DNA of 64,000 nucleotides from Aaosphaeria pasadenensis (lineage: Eukaryota; Ascomycota; Dothideomycetes; Pleosporales). Below, in pieces: positions 33,672 through 44,992 of the stretch. The number at the start of each line of letters is the position of its first letter. Position 1 is the stretch's first letter. Position numbers and translations under genes: made by a program. The stretch spans positions 372,001-436,000 of the forward strand of contig JAKLMB010000019.1 of NCBI GenBank assembly GCA_022813625.1. The letters run 5' to 3'. Below the pieces are notes generated by a model. It searched no databases, had not been told where the DNA came from, and saw only the letters and a list, made by a program, of their open reading frames with translations.

Positions 33672-34370
33672 CTAGTTGTGACGACCAGTAGGATCACCAC
33701 AAACCATAGGCCACACCTGTTCTTTGAAGGAGAATGCAAGATTGTTGCCGGCGTTCTCGTAGACTAGATGGATGTGGTCAGTATGTGTGTGATCTCCGTC
33801 AAGAGCAGCGAACTTACAGCAATAGAGACGTCCGGGCCAGGGGCGGTCATGAGGACAGTGGCCGAGGGCGCAGCCGATACGGGTGGTGTCACGCCAGACC
33901 AATTGAGTGAAGTGACCCCAGGAATCATGGTAGTGAGGATTGTCATATGGGTACTTTAGCTCCTCTTCGTGCCAGCCATGAACGACGGTGCGGGCGAATT
34001 CAAGCCACTCGTCATAGTTGGAAGGGGCAGGAGAGACGGAGGAGAGATTGCTACCGCCACGGTCCTACATAAGCATCAGTATATGAACCTAATTCATTCT
34101 AGCAGGTATGATGTTTCTCACGTGCTGGGGCTTCTCGGTGCAAGCGCTGACGGAGTCGAGGGCAGCCTTTGCCAGGGCCGGGTCCCAGTGAAGCTCCTGG
34201 GCACAGTGGATAGAGCGCCAGTACCAGTGAGCATCCATGATACGCTTGATGAATTGAGGGTCATCGATCTTCGGGGCAGCGCCATCAACCTGGGCGCGAG
34301 CCTCCAGCAAGCTCGGCACCGCGAATGCTACGTTCGCAATCGCGAAGGAGAGAAGAGTGGTTAACTTCAT
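33672..34370 (-). CDS. Secreted CAP/SCP (PR-1 type) protein
   Basis: Extracellular cysteine-rich protein of the CAP superfamily (yeast Pry and plant PR-1 relatives); members bind sterols or lipids or act at the host or cell surface. Exons are 34370-34122, 34064-33818 and 33763-33672, giving 195 residues. A signal peptide MKLTTLLSFAIANVAFA is followed by a short propeptide. The CAP core reads HWYWRSIHCAQELHWDPALA, then WGHFTQLVWRDTTRIGCALG with the family His and Cys, then a C-terminal strand block ending in MVCGD. Donors are GTGAGA and GTAAGT. The final exon, FYENAGNNLAFSF, diverges from the usual CEY-PGN motif but keeps GN. A role in virulence or sterol export cannot be told from sequence. 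Confidence 0.88.
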
Positions 34371-35974
34371 GAGGACTGGCCAAGGTGATTGATGAGAAGG
34401 ATATTGTCGGATATGCTGATAATGGGGTTCCTAGGACGGCGTAGCTTTGTGCCCCGGACCAGTGGCTGTCAAAGGCTTCGATTTCGAATGAAGGACTGTT
34501 CAGAAGGAGTGTAGGTAGGCTGTTGGTTCCACAGAGCGTTGTTATGAAGCAGAGGCGAGGAAAGCAGAAAGAGGTGATAGGATCAAACGGTAATTGACTT
34601 CTAGGAGGTAAATATGTGAAAGGTTGTGGAGATTAAGGTAGAAGCGGTCAGGGCGTGATAGGTGGGCTGGGTCTGTGTGTGGTACTTCCCTCCTACCACT
34701 TCCTGCCTTCACTTTCAATCCAATTTGCCCCCGCAAACAAACGCAACGTGACCTGACTTGACCTCGTCTGGCCTGAACTCCGACTGGGACTGTCATTCTA
34801 ATGGAGAAAGAAGTAAGACTTGCCTAACTCCACTTACTCGGTGAGGCAGCATCATGTCCACCACGCTTTCCGTTCCTCACTTTTCACAGGCCAATATGAA
34901 CTGTTGTGGCGTCAGAGCTCAAAGTGATGATACTACATCCATTAGCCATCTCCTGTGAGCCGATGCTCAAGCTCCTATTCGCCGTCCATCTTCTACTGTC
35001 CCCTCCAGTAGATTGGATAAATGAGGTGCAGTCGATGCTCCCATAAGAAGTTCCATCAGTCAAACCGTAGGTGTGAGATGATGCCAAACACTGGATGTTA
35101 GTTACAAACACAACATGACGATCATTGAGTGACTACGCACGACCGTGCCGCATCGTTGCACAGGGATAGCTTTGTGTAGCCGTATCCACTTCTTGTGGTT
35201 TCTACAATGTAGGTGGACTACAGTGTGGATGAAAGGTGTACGACCAGCAACTGCGTTGTCAGTAGACAGGGAAAGTTGCAAGGAGCGCCGAATGAACGCA
35301 ATTCTCAAGGACCACTAGATCTTCTTTGGTAAGATGCTGATCCATGACTTACATGGATATCGATAATTCATACTGGGTCGCTGATGAACAAAGGTGATAT
35401 GGATAATACGGATCATAATAGTATTATCGATGACATCTACTTCCAGAACATGTACCCTCCCTATACAACAATGGCTCCAGGCACCGTGGAAAGCCTCTTG
35501 CATACCAATAAAACAATAATAATACAGACATCCACATAACAGTGGTGTTTGATCGGGAAGTGCTCACCACCCCGATTAAGGCACAACTTGCCTTCCTATG
35601 CTTGATCTCAATATAGCTTCATCTTTGTGAAAAAAATACACGACCAATTCCGACTCCAACAGCGCCCAATCATGCTTAATTCGGAAGTGCATTATAATAC
35701 CGCCCATTCATCGCCGACTGTATGCGGGGAAGTATCCTGCGAACGTGCTATACTTCGTCGGCTGTTCTCGGAGAGGATCGAATCGGTGCCTGTCGAATCC
35801 AATGCTCTCTTCTATATGTCTTCTTTCAACTCTTATATGCGCCCGGAGCCCAATCCAATTTGATCGATATCAGTCTTTGACAATTCGCACCCTGGCGATC
35901 GTACGATAGGAATAGGGAAATATCGTGGAAGCAAACGCTTTTCGCCCCTCCTTGATGGTTTATTGCTGTTGCCC
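34371..35974. other. 1.6-kb intergenic region, no gene seen
   Basis: Holds the CAP promoter and the 3' flank of SSN3. Small open frames of 60-80 codons occur on both strands without family features. Confidence 0.55.
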
Positions 35975-37228
35975 TCATCCCTCCTTGAGTCGTTTTGCCG
36001 GTCGTAAAAGTGTGTCATCTGGGAGTCCACTCCTCTTCGTACCTGGAAGGCTTGACGTCCGGATGTCGTTATCCTCTTGGCTAACCCTTCGAGCCGGGTA
36101 CTTTACTTTGGAGTCTTCGAAGCAATTCTCCGATGGCTTTCCTTGCGCAGTAAAGTAGGGATGCTGCAGGGCCTTCTCAGCAGTTAATCGTTTCTGCGGG
36201 TCGTACTCGAGAAGTCGTTGGAGAAGTGAGAATCCTTCGGGTCCGGGGGAGTCGGGCGACGCGCCTGGGGGGTACTGGTTATTCTTGAGGCATGACTGAT
36301 ACCAATTCTCCAATCCTTGAGGGCGATTGAATCTCGAATTGCCTGCCGCCAATGTATTCAATTGCTGATACTCGGGCATGGCTACCAGCAGCGGCCATCG
36401 GTCCCGATTCGGCATTCCCATAATCTCTACAATTTTCTGCATCTGGTTCCGCTGGAATGGAACCGTCTTCTTATTGTCCATCTTGGCCTCTTCTCCCTTG
36501 AAGATGGGTCGTAATGAAAGCAGTTCCGCAAAGATGCAACCGACAGCCCACAAATCGACAGCAGGCGTGTAATGGCGACTACCAAGTAGCAGCTCGGGGG
36601 CACGATACCAGATCGTTACTACGACTTTATCGCCCGAGAACAAGGACTGCAATGGCTTATAGAACAGCCTTGCCAGGCCAAGGTCGCCGATTGTGACTCT
36701 ACCTGCACTGGTCACCATGATGTTGGCAGGTTTCAAGTCTCGATGCATAACCCAATTCTTATGTAAGTAGACGAGGCCCTGAAGCAGTTGGTGCAGAATC
36801 GACTTGATTGTCTTTGCTGGAATTGCCTGCCGTGTTGGCTGGTTATGATGATGGATGATCTGGAGGAGGTCATGTTCTGCATATTCGAACACGATGAAGA
36901 TGCATTTGTCCTCCAGGATTATCTCGCACGTATGCAGGACATTAGGATGTGAGAGCTCTGTACAGAGGGCCATCTCCCTGATGGCCGACTGAGAAATGCC
37001 GGAGTATTGCAGTTCCCCTTCCTTGTCCGGCTTGAATCTACGCGCTAGTGTGAGCTTAGGATACTACAAGGGGGCAAGTAAAGCGACTCACTTCTTGATG
37101 GCAAACTGTCCAACATGGCCATTCCGGCCTTCAGCCTTGTAGACACGGCCATAGGTGCCGCTGCTGATGAAGCCTATGATCTTGTATCGCTCGTTCACTC
37201 GCTTTTTGGTGTTGTAGCCAGTGAACAT
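35975..37228 (-). CDS. SSN3: Mediator cyclin-dependent kinase SSN3 (CDK8)
   Basis: Catalytic subunit of the Mediator kinase module, pairing with cyclin C to modulate RNA polymerase II transcription. Exons are 37228-37092 and 37037-35975, giving 399 residues. Kinase marks: GFISSGTYGRVYKA glycine loop, catalytic Lys45 in FAIKK, SQSAIRE cyclin-binding helix (Glu67), MHRDLKPANIM catalytic loop, GDLGLARLF (the fungal DLG form of DFG), and WYRAPELLLGSRHYTPAVDL. The activation segment has no phosphorylatable Thr at the usual place, typical for CDK8. A basic tail, RPAKRLKEG, ends the protein. The intron is AA|GTGAGT to GTAG. The N-terminus is short: an in-frame TAA lies 42 bases upstream of ATG, and a CAG site there could accept an upstream exon. 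Confidence 0.93.
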
Positions 37229-39186
37229 TGCTTGGGAGGAGTCGGCCGGATCTGCTCGCACAGCAGATTAATGAATGGTCTAAAGAGAGACGAGATAGAA
37301 ATGAGCGAAGCGACGACAATGAGATGACGATGCCAGATGCAGATTGAAATAGAAAAGATGTCGAGGTTTCGGCGCCGTTGAATGGGGCGAACAAACACAA
37401 AGCAGTAACGATCAGACGGTGGAGACGCTACCAAAGATCAGACTAAGGAAAGAAATGCATCGGAGGATATGACGCGGCGGAAGATCACGACAGGGCTCGT
37501 AAGATTGAGTATAGCGACATAGTGAAGAGGGATGAGCAGGAGTATATACGGAACGGATTGTAAAGACTGGCCTAGGTGGTGGGTAACGACGGGGAATGGA
37601 GGTGGTAATTAGTGCTGGTGCATTTGATGGGGGAAAAAAAGAGAGGGGCGAAGTCCCAAGCCTTTGATGATGGGGAAAAGAGCTCCGAAGGGGATTATGG
37701 TTAGGAGAGCCGCAGCACCAGCAGGAAAAGAAAGGAAAGGAAAATACCAACCGTTAAAGGCCGCCACAACACTATTTCGCAACACGGATCGTGCAGAGGC
37801 AGCGGCTGAAGGTGGGCCTCCCGCGGATGGAGGATTCGATGATGGATTATTCATCTCTATCGCATCGGGCCCAGCTGCTGCGTCTCGTATATTGTACCTG
37901 TTTGAATGTACTGTAGTAACAGTACTGGTAATAATGATCTGTCTCCACGCTCCGCCGGCAGATGGCGCATAACGGTATGTGTTACAGGCGGTAGGTAAAT
38001 GCACTTACAATTACCAGTATCAGCACAATGGAGCACCAATCTGCAGCCCACAGCCCGCAGCCGATGCCGAACCAGAGCCAGTACAGGTATGTACAAGTAC
38101 GTGCTGTACGAGCGGTTGCTGGTCCGAGTACCAGGCGGAGAAGTAGGTAATAGTTGATTAAACTCCACCGTAGTCTGTCCTGGCTATCGCAAGTCGATCC
38201 GGGCAAACAGCATTAGTTACTGTCGAACAAGGAAAGCTGGGGCTATACTGCGGATGTTGGATCGTCCTACCGCCTGCCCTTGCCTGGTCTTGCTGTTTGG
38301 AAGTCTCCCCACACCCCCGTATCTACTGTACTTAGTAGTCGTATGGGGCGTGTCCGCGTGGTTCAGATCCCAATATCGAAACAGACAGGAGTTAATGATT
38401 GCCAACAGACATGGAGAGTTGCTGGGACGAGATGACTGCTGACGTGCAGATGTGCAGCTGAGACACGCAGCGGACAACGAGTATACGCCCGTACTGCTGA
38501 GACGATGAGGAAGAGGGAGAGGGAGAGTAGGGAGGATGATAACAGTTGGTTGATGAGAATAGCTGAGTGTTATCAATAGTATTCCCAAGGAGGCTGTTGA
38601 TTCGTTCGTTCGTTCGTCTGATTGTTAGAGGGAGTCGAAAGTTATGGTACGAGTAGGCGCAAGTGGCACAGTGCCATGGGACGGGATGGATGGATGGTTG
38701 TGATCGAATGCCACATGTTTTCTTCTTGCGTCGCGTTTCGTTACCTTGCCATGCCATGCCCTGCCCTGCCTTGTTGCCCTACCTTTCCCTTGGAGGTTGC
38801 TTGCCCAGTGCTCACTGTTCACTGCCCGCAGAGCCTCATCAACTGTCATCTGGTCCTGTCCCGCAATTCCCCAGCCCATCCCATCCCATCTACACCTCAT
38901 CGAGTACCGCCAACCCACCGGACCGGCCAACCGGCATTTGCTCGCAACCAGTCTCGCGAATTCGTATTCGTTACCGAATGCCCGCACTTTAGAGAGAGAG
39001 GGCTACGTCTTTAGGACGGCCGAGTACACTACCAACAGCTCACTGGAGGAGCTACCACCCACCACTGCCTCAACGTCACGTCTGTGTCTACGTATGCTTC
39101 AGAGCCCGCAAAGAAGCCATACGCAGGTCGCATCGCCTTAGAGTTTCCTTCCGCCTAAACAACTCAACCACACTCCATCAGGCAAC
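37229..39186. other. Divergent 2-kb promoter region, SSN3 and sugar transporter
   Basis: No coding region supported. A (TTCG)4 microsatellite lies at 38601-38616. From about 38650 to 39180 the plus strand is C-rich and probably belongs to the promoter and leader of the transporter gene. Confidence 0.5.
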
Positions 39187-40779
39187 ATGGACCCGCGGTC
39201 GTGGTTCCAAGATTTGACTCCATACTTCATCTACACCCTCTTCGTAGCTACCCTTGGCCCACTGCTATTTGGTTTCCACTTGGTGAGCTGCGATGCGATC
39301 CCTTCCCAGTTATTCCGCGACATAGAGCTGACCTTTGTATAGTCCGAACTGAACGCCCCCGAGGATGTTATCCGCTGTAAGAAAGACTCGATCGTCTCCG
39401 CTTCGGTCGGCCTCCCACAATGCATGAAGATGGATCCCACCCAGTGGGGTGTTGTAGGCTCGATGTACACACTTGGAGGACTCATTGGTGCTTTATCTGC
39501 TGGACCTCTGGCCGGAAAACACGGACGATACAGGACAATGCAGTTGACTACCATTTTCTTCGCACTTGGGCCCGTCTTGGAAGCCCTGTCGCCCAACATT
39601 GGAGTTCTGGCGTTTGGTAGACTGCTGTCTGGTGTAGGTGCCGGAGCTGCGGTGGTTGTGGTGCCCATCTACATCTCGGAGATTGCACCACCTGCTGAGA
39701 AAGGGTTCTTTGGAGCATTCACGCAGATCATGTGCAATGTTGGCATTCTCCTCACCCAGCTACTCGGGTACTTCCTGAGCCACGGACAATACTGGCGACT
39801 CATCCTCGCAATTGGCGGGTGCATTGGTGTCGGCCAGAGCTTTGGTCTTCTCCTCACCGTCGAGAGCCCCAGGTTCCTTGCTGAGCAGGGCGAGACAAGC
39901 AAAGCGCGACGAATTTTGCGCAAATTGAGGGGCGAGAAAGCTGATATTGATACGGAGATTAGCAGCTGGGGAATCGATAGCACGGAAGAAACCAGCGATG
40001 AGGAGCAGACATTGCTCAGGAACGAAGACCGCGATCTAAATGTAGCTGACGCCGCGACTACCAAACGCAGCCAGGATAAGGAGGATGCGCTCAGCATCAT
40101 CCAGGTCTTCAAGCATCCTGATTACTCAAAGGCTGCTTTCGCCGTTATCATGGTCATGTTGGCCCAGCAATTGAGCGGTAAGCCTGAGAACAACCCATTG
40201 TTATATGTACAGTACTAATAATTGCGTATAGGAATCAACAGCATTGTCATGTATGGCGTATCACTGTTAGCAGATTTGTTGGAATCCAACTCCGCCCTAC
40301 TCAACCTGGCCGTTTCGGCTCTCAACATCGTTGTGACTGCAGGGTGTGCTCCGCTGGCAGACAAGCTTGGTCGCAAGACTTGCCTTCTATACTCTCTCGC
40401 AGGAATGGGCACCAGTTCACTACTTCTGGCTGTTGGCATTATGAGATCTATCAGCGTTCTTTCAGCGATTGCAGTTCTGCTCTTCGTATCCAGCTTCGCA
40501 GTTGGCCTTGGGCCAGTACCCTTCATCCTCTCTAGTGAATTGGTTGGCGCAGATGCCGTGGGTGCAACTCAGAGCATAGCACTCGCTGCCAATTGGATAG
40601 CTACGTTCCTTGTCGCTCAGTTCTTCCCATTGGCCAGCGCAGTCTTGCACGGAAAGGTCTATTTCATCTTCGCGGCACTGTCTGCTTTCTTTTTCCTATT
40701 CATATCGTGGTATGTCCCTGAGACTAAGGGGAAGAAGACACCGGATGAGGTTTGGGGAAGGGAGCGACGTGTGGACTGA
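39187..40779 (+). CDS. MFS sugar transporter, Vps73-like
   Basis: Twelve-span sugar porter of the major facilitator family, nearest in my memory to yeast Vps73 and mammalian class III GLUTs. Exons are 39187-39282, 39343-40177 and 40232-40779, giving 492 residues. Seen are the first span YTLFVATLGPLLFGFHL, the loop-2 motif GPLAGKHGR, the GRLLSGVGAGAAVVVVPIYI span, the PESPRFL-type VESPRFLAEQGE after span 6, AQQLSGINSIVMYGVSLL across the second intron, ADKLGRK, and the C-terminal VPETKGKKTPDEVW. A central charged loop near residue 255 is Asp/Glu-rich. Donors are GTGAGC and GTAAGC. A vacuolar or plasma membrane location cannot be decided; the substrate is inferred from family only. Confidence 0.9.
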
Positions 40780-41451
40780 TGCAGGAGGGAACATGCACGA
40801 GTTATGGCCAGAATAAGCATTTTGTACGCAAAGATTTAGGGTTGAAGATAGTTGGCACGCAGTACAAGTATACTTCCTGTATGGAGTAGAACGACGACAT
40901 GTACATAGACAATAACAATGACGACAACAAGACACAAAGCGCGGCTCTTCGATAAGCCGACCGAAATCAGTCCGGGCTCAGGAACATGGCAAGAGAGTCA
41001 GACTAAGTCACTAAGACTCGTAACATTTTGGTGAATAATGCACGAAATTTGCGATGCTGACTATACATGCCTTCTCTGCTTACTATTACATCTCTCCACC
41101 GAACATCCGTCATCGGCCGGCACAAAACCCGGCCAATTGCCAGCCCAAAGTTTGGTTTAAAGAATAGTTGCGAGTAATATCTACCTACCTACCTACCTAG
41201 TTACCAGTAGTTTCGTTGTCGTTCCGCGCACATCGGAACCTTCGACTCCTCTTCCTCCACCACCCTCGCCCTTCCCTCTACCGAACCTCGGTGTCCGGGA
41301 CCCTTTCTCAGTCCCAGTTTCGCAACCTCAAGATTTCATCACGCAATGCGATAACTCGTCATATCAACAGCACAACCAATTCCACCTTCCCACTCCCACC
41401 TCCCCTTACCTTTCCTCCCCCAATCTCGACTATAAACCACAGCCAGGAGCC
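40780..41451. other. Intergenic before RIB1
   Basis: About 670 bases. A (CTAC)4 microsatellite at 41181-41198 lies in the probable RIB1 leader, followed by a C-rich stretch. Confidence 0.5.
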
Positions 41452-42794
41452 ATGTCCCGACTCCCAGGCCACGCCTCTCCCGCGCTCCCACCCCTCGCAT
41501 CCCCACAACCCTCCAGTCCCACACGAGAAGACGGCTTCGAACTCCCAGCATCCTCGACTCACGACTCCCCCAACCGAAATGTACAGAAGAAGAACGCAAT
41601 CGCCAACCGGGCGATCCAGCAGCACCACGGGCTGCCCCCGTCCCTGATATCCCCCGCCTTCACACCGCCCGCAACACCAGGCCTCACGACGCCCTCGCAC
41701 CCACGGCCACCCCGCTCCGTCCCCGTCGACACCTCCAAGTCGCCCGACACGCCCGCCCCAGAACTCGTGCAGACGCTCCCGATCGTCGAGTGCGAGGTGC
41801 GCGCCCGCATTCCCACGACCACCGGCCACGAGATGTGGCTGCACGTCTACCGCAACAACGTCGACACCAAGGAGCACCTCGCCATTGTGTTCGGCAACCA
41901 GATCCGGTCGCGCAGCCTCGACGCCGAGAGGCCCGGCGAGACGGAGCTGGATCGCATGACGAGGGGTGCGTACGTTGGTAGGCTGTATCCGGGGCGGACG
42001 AGCTCGCGCGTCGAGCAGCTTAAGCGGGCGGAGCTCGGCGGGGGTTTGAAGCCCAAATCGGTGACGGCGGCGGCGGCGGCGGCGAAATCAGACCTCGCGG
42101 TGGTGCTCGAAAAGCAGCAGGACGGGTCGCTGGTGCCCTCGTCGTCCGCGTCCTCGGACTCGGGAGAGGCGCAACAGGCGTCGAACCTCGACCTGCCGCT
42201 CGTGAGGATCCACTCCGAGTGCTACACGGGCGAGACGGTGTGGTCGGCGCGCTGCGACTGCGGCGAGCAGCTCGACGAGGCCGCGCGCCTGATGGCCGAC
42301 CCGCGGCTGTCGCCCACCGGCGGCGCGATCATCTACCTCCGGCAGGAGGGCCGTGGCATCGGGCTCGGTGAGAAGCTCAAGGCGTACAACCTCCAGGACC
42401 TCGGCAACGACACCTACGAGGCGAACATCATGTTAAGGCATCCGGCCGACGCGCGTAGCTACGGCCTTGCGACTGCTATGCTCATGGATCTGGGGCTCGA
42501 GGGCGAGGCGGGGATCAGGTTGCTGACGAATAATCCCGATAAGGTCAGGGCGGTGGAGGGGCCGAATAGGGAGGTCGTGGTTAGGGAGAGAGTTGCTATG
42601 GTGCCGTTGGCTTGGAAGACGGGCGGCAAGCAGGGAATCAATAGCGAAGAGGTGGAGAAGTATTTGTCGACAAAGGTACGTTGTGTATTGTTATACACAC
42701 ATCCCTCCCTTTCACTTTTACATGGCCAACAGATTGCTAACATGGAATCTCACAGATCGAGAAGTTTAAACATATGTTGAGCAGTCAGAGGTAG
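41452..42794 (+). CDS. RIB1: GTP cyclohydrolase II
   Basis: First enzyme of riboflavin synthesis: GTP to 2,5-diamino-6-ribosylamino-4-pyrimidinone phosphate, formate and pyrophosphate. Exons 41452-42675 and 42756-42794 give 420 residues. The zinc site is Cys257, Cys268 and Cys270 in SECYTGETVWSARCDCGEQL. Next come the catalytic block YLRQEGRGIGLGEKLKAYNL, then QDLGNDTYEAN and RLLTNNPDKV. The first 110 residues are Pro/Ser-rich, and an Ala-rich, Ser-rich insert at about 160-245 (poly-Ala coded by a GCG run near 42066-42084) lengthens the N-terminal lobe. The last 12 residues, IEKFKHMLSSQR, come from a tiny second exon joined by GTACGT and TCTCACAG. A nearer acceptor at 42732 would give another ending and is less likely. 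Confidence 0.95.
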
Positions 42795-43249
42795 CACACA
42801 TAGACGATATTTGAACAGCCTGGATGTACACATCAAAATTACCGGACGACGTGAGAGAAGAGCATTCCATGTGTCTCTTTATTCTCATCGTAGCAACAAA
42901 AAGGACTTGCTTTGCTAGATACCTCCCACCCCATCATAGCCACTTGTTTATATATCATCACTACGGAGTACATAACTAGAGAAATACTACTGCATATACG
43001 TGAGCGAAATCACATGTGCCCGACACGTGCCGAGGTGCAAAGGATCATGAGGAAGAAGTCAAGATTATGGGAGGAATCAATGATATTTCCTCTATCTTCA
43101 TGTATTACGGACGTGTAAATCGTCCTGTGGTCATTAAGCTATTACGTAGCTATCGTTTGTACTTTGAATTACCCAACACCCATTCCATCAACGCCCTCCG
43201 TTTTTGTTCCCACGCGCGCCATCCCAGCAACATGAAAGCTCCGAACACA
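42795..43249. other. Intergenic between convergent genes
   Basis: Separates RIB1 (+) and the carboxylesterase (-). A TACGGAGTAC decamer lies at 42962-42971. No gene seen. Confidence 0.5.
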
Positions 43250-44992
43250 TCAAATCCGGAACGCCTTGATGTTCTTCTTCAAGAACTCGTATGTGTCGCT
43301 CCGGAAGGTGTCACTCAGTAAACCGTTCTTGTTCGCCTGGAACTCCACCAGCTGCTTCGCCTTGCTCCACTGCGGCCACTCGCCGAAGTCGTTGCCCTTG
43401 TTCGGGTCGAGGTTGTACACGAAGCTGTAGTAGTAGCCCCTGATGGTCTTGGCCGCGTTGTTGGGCTTGATGCCGTAGAAGACCTGGAGGAGGTCGGAGC
43501 CGTGGAACGTGCCGAGGATCGGGGTGCCGTAGTTGTACGTGGCGAGGTAGGACCACGTCGGGACGGAGGGATTGATGGCGGCTGCGGTGTCGAGGAAGAC
43601 CCGGCGTGTCACTGTGAAGGTGATGTCGCCGAGGATGGCGGCCACGCGCTTGAATTGCGGATACCAGTTGTTGAGGAGGAACGTGCGGAAGGGTGAACCG
43701 TCTTCGGTGATCGTCTGGTACGAGGCAACGAGTTGGTCAATGAGCGACTTGTCGGTCGTGGGGAAGAAGACGCTTGAGAGGTAGTTGCTGACTTGGGCGG
43801 TCGTGGTCAGGTTGGATGTGAAGAGCGCGAACAGTGTGCCCTCGTCTTCTTGGTTTCCAATGATGAATGGCACCTTTGCGTACTTATTGGCAAGAACCAG
43901 GGCATCCGGCGAGTCGGTAAGAGCCTTGCCGTCTGGTCGTGGGAGATATGAGAGCGAAATCGTGGAGTAAGAGAGGAGTCCTGGAACGGAATTGGCGGCG
44001 TTCAAGAATTTGGTATAAGGCACCTCTCTCAGGCATTGGAGTGTGTCCGATGCCCCTGAGCAACCGGCGTTTTTAACAACCTGCAGTTTCATTAGCCTCA
44101 AATTTTCCGAGTGCAGTTCTTCCAGACATACCGTATCGTACACAACCTGGCCCTTTGGACAATCGACAGGATCCGCGGGAACGACACTTCCAGAATTCAT
44201 AATACCAGCACGGAAGAGTGGCTTGCCCTTGTACGTATTATCACCATCGTAGAGGGCCATCTGATCGAACACAGAGATAGCTCCCGCACTCTCACCCCAG
44301 ATAGTGACCTTTTCAGGATCACCACCGAATGCGGCAATGTTATCGGCAGTCCATTCAAGTCCCAGTCGTTGATCGAGAAGGCCCAAGTTTGCAGACCCAT
44401 CTGCTAAGATCTCTTTGCCGGGCATGAATCCGAAACCACCAACACGGTAGTTCACGGCTACGAAGATGATGGGTTTTCCCTGGTTGACGGATTCTTGAAC
44501 AAGAGAAGTGCCATCATACATCTGTGTCGAGCCAAGCTCAAAGCCACCCCCGAAGATCCAGAACAAGACCGGTAGTTTCGAGTCCTTCGTGGTACCTGCG
44601 GGCCGCTGCACGTTGATCGTGAGGCAATCCTCTCCAGCGCTGGTCACCGTTTGAAAAAGTGGAGTGTTGAGGATAGTTCCCAGAACGTTGGTTGGGAACT
44701 GAGTCTCGTCTACGCTGAAGAAAAATTGGGGACAGGCTTTAGGAGTGCCTTTAGCATCAACCTTTCCCAGTCCTGCGGTCAAGGGCTGAGGTGGCTTGAG
44801 CCTGAGGTTGCCAACGGGCTGTTGAGCGAACGGAATTCCATTGAAAGTTTCCACCGACGATGCTGATTTACCCACAACCGTTGCTGCAGGAGAAGGCGCA
44901 ATGACAGTTGGGTCTGCTCTCTTTGCGAGTTTCTCAGCAGCTGGCGCAGCCGCAACAAAGGGCGCGAGCGTAAGGAAGAGAGAGAACAGCAT
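43250..44992 (-). CDS. Secreted type-B carboxylesterase/lipase
   Basis: Alpha/beta-hydrolase of the carboxylesterase B family, predicted extracellular. Exons are 44992-44132 and 44080-43250, giving 563 residues. A signal peptide MLFSLFLTLAPFVAAAPAAE is followed by a KR site at 24-25, perhaps for Kex2. The family marks are FNGIPFAQQPVGNLRLKPPQ, EDCLTINVQRP, FWIFGGGFELGS (oxyanion hole) and the nucleophile Ser235 in WGESAGAIS. The acid is in NQEDEGTLF and the His in GTFHGSDLLQVF. A 51-base stretch starting GTATGT and ending CTGCAG is taken as an intron because removing it restores VVYDTVVKNAGC. It is in frame and stop-free, so a form with 17 extra residues could also be made. Start 44992 is preferred over the longer 45034 because of the signal peptide. 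Confidence 0.9.
   Translation of the reverse strand: MLFSLFLTLAPFVAAAPAAEKLAKRADPTVIAPSPAATVVGKSASSVETFNGIPFAQQPVGNLRLKPPQPLTAGLGKVDAKGTPKACPQFFFSVDETQFPTNVLGTILNTPLFQTVTSAGEDCLTINVQRPAGTTKDSKLPVLFWIFGGGFELGSTQMYDGTSLVQESVNQGKPIIFVAVNYRVGGFGFMPGKEILADGSANLGLLDQRLGLEWTADNIAAFGGDPEKVTIWGESAGAISVFDQMALYDGDNTYKGKPLFRAGIMNSGSVVPADPVDCPKGQVVYDTVCLEELHSENLRLMKLQVVKNAGCSGASDTLQCLREVPYTKFLNAANSVPGLLSYSTISLSYLPRPDGKALTDSPDALVLANKYAKVPFIIGNQEDEGTLFALFTSNLTTTAQVSNYLSSVFFPTTDKSLIDQLVASYQTITEDGSPFRTFLLNNWYPQFKRVAAILGDITFTVTRRVFLDTAAAINPSVPTWSYLATYNYGTPILGTFHGSDLLQVFYGIKPNNAAKTIRGYYYSFVYNLDPNKGNDFGEWPQWSKAKQLVEFQANKNGLLSDTFRSDTYEFLKKNIKAFRI

Noticed and set aside
33276..33767. 163-codon plus-strand frame
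   Set aside because: Runs antisense into the last CAP exon and has no family features.
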